A DNA stretch of 64,000 bases from a bacterium (GTDB lineage: Bacteria; Krumholzibacteriota; Krumholzibacteriia; LZORAL124-64-63), in assembly GCA_024231905.1 (NCBI GenBank), contig JAAEQC010000165.1, positions 1 to 64,000 on the forward strand. The letters run 5' to 3'. This document shows positions 8,439 to 16,505 of this stretch, one piece after another; position 1 is the stretch's first letter; each line of letters starts with the position of its first letter. The notes under the pieces are model-generated. The model ran no database searches. It was not told the DNA's origin and saw nothing but the letters and a program-made list of their open reading frames with translations. A program made the position numbers and the translations under genes.

Positions 8439-9914
8439 ATGACACGCACTCGCCCCGGACGTAGCCGCACGGGCGGCCGCCCGCCCGCGTGGATCCTGCC
8501 CGCGGTGCTACTGGCACTGGCAGCCGGCCTGGTCGGCGGCGCCTTGGCCCAGGCTACCGACGCCGTAGACGTGCCCGGCGACTCGCGGGTCGCCACGGAA
8601 GCGGCCACGAGCGAAAGCCGCTACGAGGTGGAACCCCCGCCCCCGCGCCACCCCCTTGTCGTGCGCATCATGGAGGTGGTCTTCTACGGCATCATCGGCA
8701 TCATCTGCATCTACCTCTTCCGGCACTGGTTCTTCGCCATGAACCGGGTTCTGGGCCGCCAGAGGCACCCCTACCTGGACATCGACACGGCCGACTGGCC
8801 GGCGGTCACGGTCCTGGTCCCGGCTCACAACGAGGAACTAGTCATCGCCGACAACCTCGAGGCCATGCTGGACCTGGACTACCCGGAAGGGCTGCTGAAG
8901 GTCATCCCCATCAACGACCGGTCCAAGGACAAGACCGGTGAGATCATCGACGAGATCGCGGCCCGCCGGCCCGCCATGATCGTCCCCTTCCACCGCAAGA
9001 AGGGCGCCGACGGCAAAGCCGCCGCCCTGGCCGACGCCATGGAGCTGGTGAAGACCGAGATCGTCCTGATCTTCGACGCCGACTACATCCCGGGCCGCGG
9101 TCTGATCAAGCAATTGGTCGCCCCCTTCTTCGACCCGGAGGTGGGCGCGGTCATGGGCCGGGTGGTGCCCCTGAACGTGGGCCGCAACCTCCTGACCCGC
9201 GCCCTGGACATGGAACGCTCCGGCGGCTACCAGGTGGACCAGCAGGCCCGCATGAACCTGCACCTGGTGCCCCAGTATGGCGGCACCGTGGGCGGCGTGC
9301 GCAAGACGGCCCTGGAGGCCGTAGGCGGCTGGCATCACGACAGCCTCGCCGAAGACACGGACGCCACCTTCCGCCTGCTCATGGGCGGTTGGAAGACCGT
9401 CTACCAGAACCGCTCCGAGTGCTACGAGCAGGTCCCCGAGACCTGGCCCACGCGCATGGCCCAGATCTTCCGCTGGGCCCGGGGCCACAACCAGGTGCTC
9501 CAGCGCTACGGCTGGAAACTCCTGACCAACCGGCGGCTGCGCTTCGCCGAGAAGCTGGACGGCTTCCTGCTGCTCCACGTGTACGTCATGTCACTGGTGC
9601 TGCTGCTGGGCTGGGGCCTGGGGGTGATCCTCTGGTACCTGGCGGTCCTGCCCACGAGCCTGCTGATCATCCTGGCGGTGACCAGCTACTCGACCCTGGG
9701 CAACTTCGCCCTCTTCTTCGAGATCGCCGCGGCCAACCACCTGGACGGGTCCCACGGCCGGGTCAAGCTGCTGCCCTTCATCCTGCTGGGCTTCCTGGTG
9801 AGTCTCATCTCGGTCACCCGGGCCACCCTCACCCAGTTCCTGGGCCGGGGGCCGGGCAAGGGCGTGCGCTGGGAGAAAACGGAACGTACGCCGAGGAGGA
9901 CGCAATGGGAGTAA
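8439..9914 (+). CDS. processive family 2 glycosyltransferase (polysaccharide synthase)
   Basis: 491 aa inner-membrane enzyme of the BcsA/PgaC/hyaluronan synthase type. N-terminal hydrophobic segment (residues 18-38), a second TM (77-97), a cytosolic GT-A domain (118-350), then C-terminal TMs (about 375-470). Motifs: PAHNEE, D160 in PINDRSKD, the metal-binding DAD at 213-215, EDTD (305-308) and Q342-x-x-R-W (QIFRWARG), the signature of processive synthases. Start at ATG 8439 because GGAAGG is 9 nt upstream; an in-frame ATG at 8430 abuts that site. It probably polymerises a nucleotide-sugar into a beta-glycan; the sugar cannot be read from sequence. Confidence 0.85.
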   Translation: MTRTRPGRSRTGGRPPAWILPAVLLALAAGLVGGALAQATDAVDVPGDSRVATEAATSESRYEVEPPPPRHPLVVRIMEVVFYGIIGIICIYLFRHWFFAMNRVLGRQRHPYLDIDTADWPAVTVLVPAHNEELVIADNLEAMLDLDYPEGLLKVIPINDRSKDKTGEIIDEIAARRPAMIVPFHRKKGADGKAAALADAMELVKTEIVLIFDADYIPGRGLIKQLVAPFFDPEVGAVMGRVVPLNVGRNLLTRALDMERSGGYQVDQQARMNLHLVPQYGGTVGGVRKTALEAVGGWHHDSLAEDTDATFRLLMGGWKTVYQNRSECYEQVPETWPTRMAQIFRWARGHNQVLQRYGWKLLTNRRLRFAEKLDGFLLLHVYVMSLVLLLGWGLGVILWYLAVLPTSLLIILAVTSYSTLGNFALFFEIAAANHLDGSHGRVKLLPFILLGFLVSLISVTRATLTQFLGRGPGKGVRWEKTERTPRRTQWE

Positions 9915-11071
9915 TTTCTGCAGTCCTGTTCCTGTTGGGATTCGTCCTCTTCTGGGCCCTGCTGCCCTACCTGCCGGGCCTGCGTGAGATCTGGCAGCGG
10001 ACCGACATCGAGCCCCTGCGCATCACACGCCGCTCCGAGGTGGACATCCGCTATTTCGCCCGCGGTTTCCGACGTCTCATCAAGGACGACGTGGCCGAAG
10101 CCGTGGCCGCCAGCCGCGGCCAGGGCGAGGCCGTCGCCGGAACCTTTCCCCGGGGCGACCGCTGGCTCGCCGTGGGCGGTGCCGAGGCCGCGACCTGCAT
10201 CCCGCCCCTGGACAACGACGGCGTCTGCAGCACGGCCATTCTCGCCGGCGACGACCTGCATCTGCCCGACGACACGGTCCACGTGGCCGAGGTCTACGGG
10301 GCGGCAGGCGTCCGGGGCGGCGCCAAGAGCGTCTACCGCGCGCTGCTTTCCGACGGCGATCTCCACGTGGGGCGCGAATCGGTGATCCTGCGCTGGATCC
10401 ACGCCGACGGCGATCTCCACGTGGACACCGGCACCCTGCTCTGCGGCCGCGCATCCTGCGACCGGACCCTCCGCCTGGAAGAGGGCTGCGCTTTCGAGCG
10501 CCTGAACGCGCCCGAGGTGGTCTTCGGCGTCGCCGGCGGCGAAGCTCCGCCTGCGCCCCCGGCCCCGGACCAGGAGCGGCCCCTGGAGCCCAAGGACCTA
10601 CCCAATAAGGTGGAGGTTACGGCCCACCGCTGGTTCGTCCTCGGCAAGTTCGAGATTCCCGCCGGGCGCCTGGTGCGGGCGGACCTGGTCGGCAGCGAGT
10701 CGGTGGTCCTGGGCCCCGGTTGCCGGGTGGAAGGGGGCGTCAAGGCCCGCCAAGACCTGGAGATCGGGGACGGGGCTCAGGTCACCTCCGCCGCCGTGGC
10801 CGGCCGTGACGTGACCCTCGGCGAGGGCGTGCGCGTGGGCGGCCCTGTCATCTCCGAACGGACGGTGACCCTCGGCCGGCACTGCCTCGTGGGCTCGCCG
10901 GAGAAACCGACAACCGTCACCACCGAGACCATCACCTGCGGTAGCGGCGCCCGTTGCCACGGCACGGTCTGGGCCCGCGAGCGGGGCGTGTTGCCCGTGC
11001 CCACTAAAACGGAAAAGACCCCGGAGACGGCCACGGAGCCCGTTCCAGCAACCGAGGAGATCCTCTCATGA
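9905..11071 (+). CDS. bactofilin-like polymer-forming protein with N-terminal TM
   Basis: 388 aa. One N-terminal transmembrane segment (residues 3-25), a linker, then long runs of short beta strands rich in Gly/Val with repeated turns such as GDDLHL, DGDLHV, ARQDLEIGDG and GRDVTLGEG. These resemble the beta-helix of bactofilins (polymer-forming cytoskeletal proteins), in two blocks (about 90-190 and 225-350) split by a Pro-rich linker. It overlaps the synthase stop by 10 bases, with GAGGAGG as its site. Bactofilin-like scaffolds are known to position envelope and polysaccharide machinery; that role here is inferred from the operon. Confidence 0.7.
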   Translation: MGVISAVLFLLGFVLFWALLPYLPGLREIWQRTDIEPLRITRRSEVDIRYFARGFRRLIKDDVAEAVAASRGQGEAVAGTFPRGDRWLAVGGAEAATCIPPLDNDGVCSTAILAGDDLHLPDDTVHVAEVYGAAGVRGGAKSVYRALLSDGDLHVGRESVILRWIHADGDLHVDTGTLLCGRASCDRTLRLEEGCAFERLNAPEVVFGVAGGEAPPAPPAPDQERPLEPKDLPNKVEVTAHRWFVLGKFEIPAGRLVRADLVGSESVVLGPGCRVEGGVKARQDLEIGDGAQVTSAAVAGRDVTLGEGVRVGGPVISERTVTLGRHCLVGSPEKPTTVTTETITCGSGARCHGTVWARERGVLPVPTKTEKTPETATEPVPATEEILS

Positions 11072-12756
11072 GCACCGGTGAGCGCGCTGCGCCCCGCTTC
11101 GTCGACGCCGTGGGGCTGGGCACCCTGGAGCCCTGGCTGGAGACCCTACGCAACCGCGGCGTCAGCGGCGGCCTCATTCTGCAGCACCGCGCCCTGCGGC
11201 GTTCCCGTGCCCCCAGGAACCGGGTGGCCGGGGCAGCCCTGCTGTCGGTGGTCATGTTCGTGCTGTGGTACCTGGCCCTGGACGTGGTGGCGGACGTGTG
11301 GCTGTCGATCCTGGAGTTCTGCCGGGCGGCCGTGGGCATGGCCGGGTTCACTTCCCTGGTGACCTACGAACTGGGCCCCTTCAACTTCAGCATCCCCTAC
11401 CTGACCTTCCCGTCGGGTCTGCCCGACAACTTCCTGTGGTGGGTGGGGACGGCCATCACGGCCGTGCTGGTGGTGGTGTCCCTGATCACACCCCACCGCT
11501 ACCTGCCCCTGGCCTACTTCCTGCGCGTGGTGGCCTTCTTCCAGGCCACGTCCCAGATCTACTTCGCCCTCTGGCTACACCATTTCCCCTACGGCGGGGC
11601 GGGGTACGTCCACGGCAACCTCATCGCCGGACTGATGTTCGTCTCCCTGGTGCCCCTGGTGCTCGGCTTCACCTACCACATCTTCGAGTTCTCCGTGGGC
11701 CGGAAGATCCTGCTGACGGTGATCATGCTCGCCCACCTGACGGTCATGATCCCCTTCCAGTTCTTCATGCACGCTCTGGTCATCTACAGCTTCTCCCTGC
11801 TGTTCATGCCCATCATGTTCTTCATCTTCGGGCTGCCGGCCAACGTGATGATGTTCATCGCCTTCTTCGGCTGGGGCTTCAGCTGGCGCAATCAGTGGGA
11901 CGTTACCCGCGACGGTCGCGGCTCGCGTCCGGCTGCGGCCACGGCGGTCGCGGTGGTGGTGCTGCTGGCGTTGAGTCTGGGCGTCACCCGCGCAGCCGAA
12001 GGCCAGACCACCCGGCAGGAGATAGAGGAACAGCTACCCGAGGTCATCGCCGAACGGGAACCACCCCTGGACCGGTCCTTCAACGCGGGAATGGGTTGGG
12101 GCAAGTACGCTGGAGATTCGGAACCCAACAACGGCCAATCCATGCGCGTGACCTGGTCGCGGCCCGCCCGCCACGCCTATTCGGTGGACGTGGGACGCCA
12201 GCAGCGCTTCGGCGAGAGCAGTTACGGCATCGGCGCCAGCTACACCCACGTGCTAGACGCCGCCACGAGCCTCACCGCCGGAGCCAGCACCGGCACCGGC
12301 GACCTGCTCCCCGAATACCGCCTGGACGTGGCTGCCACCAGGGGGATCCTGGGCAATGTGCTGACAGCCGGCCTGTCCCACGAGAAGACCAAGACAGAGT
12401 ACCGAAACACGGGAGTCCACCTGGGTGCCAGCCGCTGGTTCGAGCACTGGATCCTCAGCGCGGGCGGCAGCGTCTACTACGGCAGCCCCGGCAAGACGTC
12501 GTCGCCGTCGGTGACCGTGGGGGTCACCTGGTACACATGGCAACGACTGTACCTGGGAGCTGGCGCCACCTGGGGCCGGGTCAACTACGCAGTGGGCCCA
12601 TCGGTCGCGCTGGTGGACTACGACTCGGAGGGGTACACCCTGGGCGCGTCCTACTGGCTCGATGGCGAGTCCGGCCTGGGTGCGGGATTCAGCTACGGCG
12701 AGAGCGATTTCTACACCGTGCGGGGGTACAACCTGAGCTACTTCCGACGGTTCTAG
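11068..12756 (+). CDS. inner-membrane multi-pass domain fused to YaiO-like outer-membrane barrel
   Basis: 562 aa. Residues 53-275 form about 7 hydrophobic segments typical of an inner-membrane protein. At 284-311 there is an internal signal-peptide-like stretch (basic RDGRGSR, hydrophobic core, then TRAAEGQ). Residues 336-562 are alternating beta strands resembling YaiO-type outer-membrane proteins and end in Phe (YFRRF), the usual beta-barrel assembly signal. One frame covers both halves. The start overlaps the preceding stop (ATGA). YaiO-like barrels occur with polysaccharide systems, so the barrel may export the glycan made by the GT2. Cleavage at the internal signal would release two proteins; this is inferred. 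Confidence 0.75.
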   Translation: MSTGERAAPRFVDAVGLGTLEPWLETLRNRGVSGGLILQHRALRRSRAPRNRVAGAALLSVVMFVLWYLALDVVADVWLSILEFCRAAVGMAGFTSLVTYELGPFNFSIPYLTFPSGLPDNFLWWVGTAITAVLVVVSLITPHRYLPLAYFLRVVAFFQATSQIYFALWLHHFPYGGAGYVHGNLIAGLMFVSLVPLVLGFTYHIFEFSVGRKILLTVIMLAHLTVMIPFQFFMHALVIYSFSLLFMPIMFFIFGLPANVMMFIAFFGWGFSWRNQWDVTRDGRGSRPAAATAVAVVVLLALSLGVTRAAEGQTTRQEIEEQLPEVIAEREPPLDRSFNAGMGWGKYAGDSEPNNGQSMRVTWSRPARHAYSVDVGRQQRFGESSYGIGASYTHVLDAATSLTAGASTGTGDLLPEYRLDVAATRGILGNVLTAGLSHEKTKTEYRNTGVHLGASRWFEHWILSAGGSVYYGSPGKTSSPSVTVGVTWYTWQRLYLGAGATWGRVNYAVGPSVALVDYDSEGYTLGASYWLDGESGLGAGFSYGESDFYTVRGYNLSYFRRF

Positions 12757-12786
12757 CGGCCTGATCCCGGCGGCAGCGCCGGTGAA

Positions 12787-14271
12787 CTATTCCCGCCGTC
12801 GGTCCTCCCGCCCCACGGCCGCCGTGGATTCCCACCAGCGGCCCGGGAAGAAGCGGCCGAGGTGGTCCATGCCCAGGCCCAGCAGGGCGATCAGGCCCAC
12901 GTCGAAGATCACCTGGAAGACGAACAGATGCTTGAAGGTGCCAGTCGGTTCCTCGGCGGCGACTGCCGCCACGTAGGCCACCAGGGACAGGGCCACCAGG
13001 ACGCCCGCTGTGGTGAACAGACGCCGTCCATCGGAGTGGGCTGCGTAGTACCGCCAACCCCATACCACCGCTCCTGTCGCCAGCACGAATACCGTGCCCA
13101 GGAACCACAGGGACCCCGGGAAGAGGTTGCGCTCGAAGTTCCCCCAGCCGGTGATGCTCGGCGCACGGGCGCCGGCGGGTCCCTCGACCACCTCGGTACG
13201 GCTGGCCAGGATCCCTTCCTCCCACCGGAAGCAGTCGCGGGCGCCGGCGGCCGCCAGGGCCAGGAACCTGTCCGGATGGCGCAGGTGGAAGCGCGCGATG
13301 TCGCCCAGTCCGTACTGGGCGGTCGTCTCGTAGCGTGGGATGCCCGCGGACCAGGCGCCCTTGCCGCTGTGTTCGGCCAGGGCCGGCGGCAGTCCGAATT
13401 CGGCCAGGTCCGCGCCGGGATCCGGCGAGACCACGAGGATGCCGTTGAACAGGAGGTCCCAGCGGGCCGCCTCCTGCTCGGCCTCGGGCAGGGGCCAGGT
13501 GAGAGCCACGGCCACCACCAGCACAGCCACGGCGAGACCCGCCGGCAGTAGACGTGCTCGAGGCAGGCGCGGCGCGTGCCCCAGCAGCAGTGGAGCCGCG
13601 AGCAGCGGCAGGGCCACCCACACGTTCTGGGCCCGGGCCAGGGCGAACAGGAGAACCACCAGGTAGTAGAAGACCGTGCGTACGTGCGATCCTTCGTGGG
13701 CCCTTGCCGTACGCAACAGCAGCCCCAGGGCCAGGACCAGGAAGACCAGCGACGCCGCTTCGGCGTAGAACGAGTTAAGGAATATGACGTAGGGCGAATC
13801 CGCCGCCGCCAGCAGCAGCAGCACCGCCGCCAGCCAGCGCACACGACGCGGGAAGGACTGCAGTCCCGTGAGGATCAGGTACAGCCCGGCCAAGTAGAGG
13901 ACCGCATGGACCCCGCCCATGAGGCGCAGATCGAAGGTCTCTCCCCCACCGAAGATCTTGTGCAAGCCCACGGCCAGCCCCGCCAGAATCAACTCCGTGG
14001 AGAACACCTCCACCGAGGCGGGCTCGGTCCACTCGTAGACCGGATCCACGAAGTAGAAGAACTCGCGGACCGCGGGATCGGCGCTGTGAGTCAGACCCAG
14101 GGGCGTGATGACGCGGCCGAAGTCGCCGTTGTCCGCATAGCCCACCACCGGCGGCAGCATGAGCTGGTGCAGAACGAGGACGGCCGCGAGCAGCAGGACG
14201 ACGGCGGACACGAGGTCCAGCCGCCAGCTCACATCGGGCCGGGACGTAGTTGGGTGGTGCGGCGTGCGCAT
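12787..14271 (-). CDS. multi-pass membrane protein, GT-C glycosyltransferase-like
   Basis: 494 aa with about 10 predicted hydrophobic segments and a large loop after the first TM (residues 42-85) containing acidic residues (GYADNGDFGRV). This layout, and the periplasmic domain around 255-365, fit polyprenyl-phosphate-sugar dependent GT-C enzymes. No family signature is decisive. It is convergent with the exopolysaccharide operon, ending 31 bases from it, and is divergent from the next GT-C-like gene. It may add sugars to envelope glycans or proteins; the function is not established. Confidence 0.6.
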   Translation of the reverse strand: MRTPHHPTTSRPDVSWRLDLVSAVVLLLAAVLVLHQLMLPPVVGYADNGDFGRVITPLGLTHSADPAVREFFYFVDPVYEWTEPASVEVFSTELILAGLAVGLHKIFGGGETFDLRLMGGVHAVLYLAGLYLILTGLQSFPRRVRWLAAVLLLLAAADSPYVIFLNSFYAEAASLVFLVLALGLLLRTARAHEGSHVRTVFYYLVVLLFALARAQNVWVALPLLAAPLLLGHAPRLPRARLLPAGLAVAVLVVAVALTWPLPEAEQEAARWDLLFNGILVVSPDPGADLAEFGLPPALAEHSGKGAWSAGIPRYETTAQYGLGDIARFHLRHPDRFLALAAAGARDCFRWEEGILASRTEVVEGPAGARAPSITGWGNFERNLFPGSLWFLGTVFVLATGAVVWGWRYYAAHSDGRRLFTTAGVLVALSLVAYVAAVAAEEPTGTFKHLFVFQVIFDVGLIALLGLGMDHLGRFFPGRWWESTAAVGREDRRRE

Positions 14272-14300
14272 GACGGCCTCCCGGTCGAGGATACCCCATG

Positions 14301-14330
14301 ACTATACTGATAACGCATGATCGTCATCAA
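14301..14330 (-). promoter_or_regulatory. candidate leftward promoter of the 12787-14271 gene
   Basis: On the minus strand TTGATG (14325-14330), an 18-nt spacer and TATAGT (14301-14306), 30 nt before the start codon. The same patch reads TATACT on the plus strand and could serve the divergent gene. Confidence 0.35.
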
Positions 14331-14457
14331 CCCTAAACCCAAGAGGGTGTGTTAGACTCCGGCCGAGTCGCGCCATGGGGCACGGCCCGGTTCGTCGAGG
14401 GAAGCGGACCTGCTTTGGGGGATGCCGGCGCGGTCATGCCGCCGGCCGGGTGTGAAG

Positions 14458-16497
14458 ATGCGAGTCGGCTCGAAGACGAAATCCGCCGCGCGGACGGGAT
14501 GGTCCGCCGGGGATTGGCTCGTCCTGTTGCTGCTGGTCCTGCTGCACGCGGGGACAGCGGGACTCTTCCTCGCCAACACCGGTTCGGACACGGACGCCGC
14601 CTGGACGGGGGTGCCCCTGGACGACGCCTGGATCCACTTCGTCTACGCCCGCAACCTGGTCGATCACGGCGGCCTGCTGTTCAACCCCGGCGAACCGGAA
14701 GCCGGGTTCACGAGTCCCCTGTGGATTCTCCTGCTCGGACTCTGCCATCTGCTGTTGTCGCCACTGGGCCTGGGTTTTCTGGCCGTGGCCAAGGGGCTGG
14801 GCGTGCTGCTCGCCGTCACGGCCTCCCTCCTGGCCTACCTGGTGGTTCTGCGCCTGAGCGGGAGCCGCGCCGCGGGTCTTCTGGCCGGAGCCCTGGTCGC
14901 GGTGGACCCCACCTTCGCCTTCGCCAAGGTCTCGGGCATGGAGGTCTCCCTCACGGCGACCACCATGCTCCTGGTCGTCTACTTCTTCGCGCAGAAGCGG
15001 TACCGCCTGGCCGGACTGGCCCTCGGGGCGACGATCCTGGCCCGCCCCGAGGGCCTCGTCCTGTTCGCGGCCGTGGGCCTGGCTCTGGGCCTGCGCCTCC
15101 TGTGGGACGCCCTCCGGGAGCGGGAGATGCACTTCAAGGAACCGGTCGCCGTCATCCTACCGGCGGTGCTCATGGTCCTGCCCATGGCCCTGTACTACCA
15201 CAGCGTCAACGGGACGCCTTTCCCCAACACCTATCTGGTGAAGCGTGCCTTCCACGGCGGCGGCGGCACCCATTGCTTCGGGGCCGTCTGGGAAGGTTAC
15301 CTGGCGCACCTGAGCTGGCTCGCCGAGTACGCCTGGCTGGTGTGCGGGCCCCTGCTGGTACTGGGAGCGATAACGGCCATGCGCAGGAGAGGACTCGGAG
15401 CGCTGCCCCTGGTCCTGGCGCCGATGGCCCTCTGCGCCGGACTCGCCATGACCCTGGCCGTGGGACCGGAGGAATGGAACTTCTATGCGCGGCGCTACCT
15501 GGACGGGGCCATACCCCTGATCGTGGTACTGGTGGTCCTGGGGATCTGGCGGCTGCAGAGACGATGGACCGTCGGGATCGGCCGCACACCGGTCCGTCGA
15601 GCCCTGGCCGTGGCCGTCGCGGCAGGTTGCCTGGTCTTGCCGGCGGTGGAGGGCTACGGCCTGTGGCGCCGGTTGCCGGAGGATTTCTCCTGGAATTGCC
15701 GCAACATCGAAGAGGTCAACGTCCGCATGGCCCACTGGGTCCGGGACAACCTGCCGCCGGACGCCCTGGTGGCCGTGGGCGACGCCGGGGCCATCCGTTT
15801 CCTGGCTCCCAATCCCATGCTCGACCTGGTCGGTCTCAACACCCACGAGGCCATCGGGATCGACGATTACTCGTTCATGACCGCACGGCGGGTCGACTAC
15901 GCCGTCATCTTTCCGGGTCCCGCCATGGACGGCTGGCCCCACAGCCGGCGCATCCACGAGATCGGCACCGACCACAACACGATCCTCGGCGCCGATCACA
16001 TGGTGGTGTACGAGACGATCTGGGAGCCGCCCTTCGCCGACGCGACCCGCTGCCAGGGCGGCCAATCGGAAGGCTGGAACCGGATCGGCCGGTTGGACGT
16101 GGGCAAGACCGGGGACGAGAAACGCTACAGCTACGAGATCACCAGCGTGACGGGCGTTTTCCAGCGAGAATTCAAGGCCGGGCCGAAAACCGCTATCCGG
16201 GACGACGGGCGGGGCTATACGGGCACCGAGACCATGCGGGTCCCGACCCGGCGGAGGACCGACCTGCTGGTGGTCAAGAGGTACGACGCGGCCGTGCGCG
16301 GCGAGGTCGTGGTCCTGGCCGACGGCGCCGAGGTCGGGCACTGGACCTTCGCCCCCCGACCCTACCAGTTCGGTGAGGACGCCTTCCTCGTGCCGGCCTC
16401 GTTCATCGAGAGCGACACGACCCGTCTGGCCTTCGAATTCGTGCCCGGCTCGGACCTGGGCATCAACAGCTTCCACTACTGGTTCTATACGCGGTAA
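14458..16497 (+). CDS. GT-C-type membrane glycosyltransferase-like protein
   Basis: 679 aa. About 10-11 transmembrane segments in residues 15-405, then a soluble C-terminal domain of about 270 residues. The first external loop has the acidic DDAWIHFVYARNL and GFTSPLW motifs typical of GT-C enzymes (ArnT/AftB-like), where the Asp pair is catalytic. The C-terminal half contains a beta-sandwich-like tail (GYTGTETMRV...FEFVPGSDLG). The start is uncertain: ATG 14458 begins just before the first TM; ATG 14422 lies 12 codons upstream with GGGGG directly abutting it. Substrate unknown. Confidence 0.65.
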   Translation: MRVGSKTKSAARTGWSAGDWLVLLLLVLLHAGTAGLFLANTGSDTDAAWTGVPLDDAWIHFVYARNLVDHGGLLFNPGEPEAGFTSPLWILLLGLCHLLLSPLGLGFLAVAKGLGVLLAVTASLLAYLVVLRLSGSRAAGLLAGALVAVDPTFAFAKVSGMEVSLTATTMLLVVYFFAQKRYRLAGLALGATILARPEGLVLFAAVGLALGLRLLWDALREREMHFKEPVAVILPAVLMVLPMALYYHSVNGTPFPNTYLVKRAFHGGGGTHCFGAVWEGYLAHLSWLAEYAWLVCGPLLVLGAITAMRRRGLGALPLVLAPMALCAGLAMTLAVGPEEWNFYARRYLDGAIPLIVVLVVLGIWRLQRRWTVGIGRTPVRRALAVAVAAGCLVLPAVEGYGLWRRLPEDFSWNCRNIEEVNVRMAHWVRDNLPPDALVAVGDAGAIRFLAPNPMLDLVGLNTHEAIGIDDYSFMTARRVDYAVIFPGPAMDGWPHSRRIHEIGTDHNTILGADHMVVYETIWEPPFADATRCQGGQSEGWNRIGRLDVGKTGDEKRYSYEITSVTGVFQREFKAGPKTAIRDDGRGYTGTETMRVPTRRRTDLLVVKRYDAAVRGEVVVLADGAEVGHWTFAPRPYQFGEDAFLVPASFIESDTTRLAFEFVPGSDLGINSFHYWFYTR

Positions 16498-16505
16498 AGG
16501 TCGGT

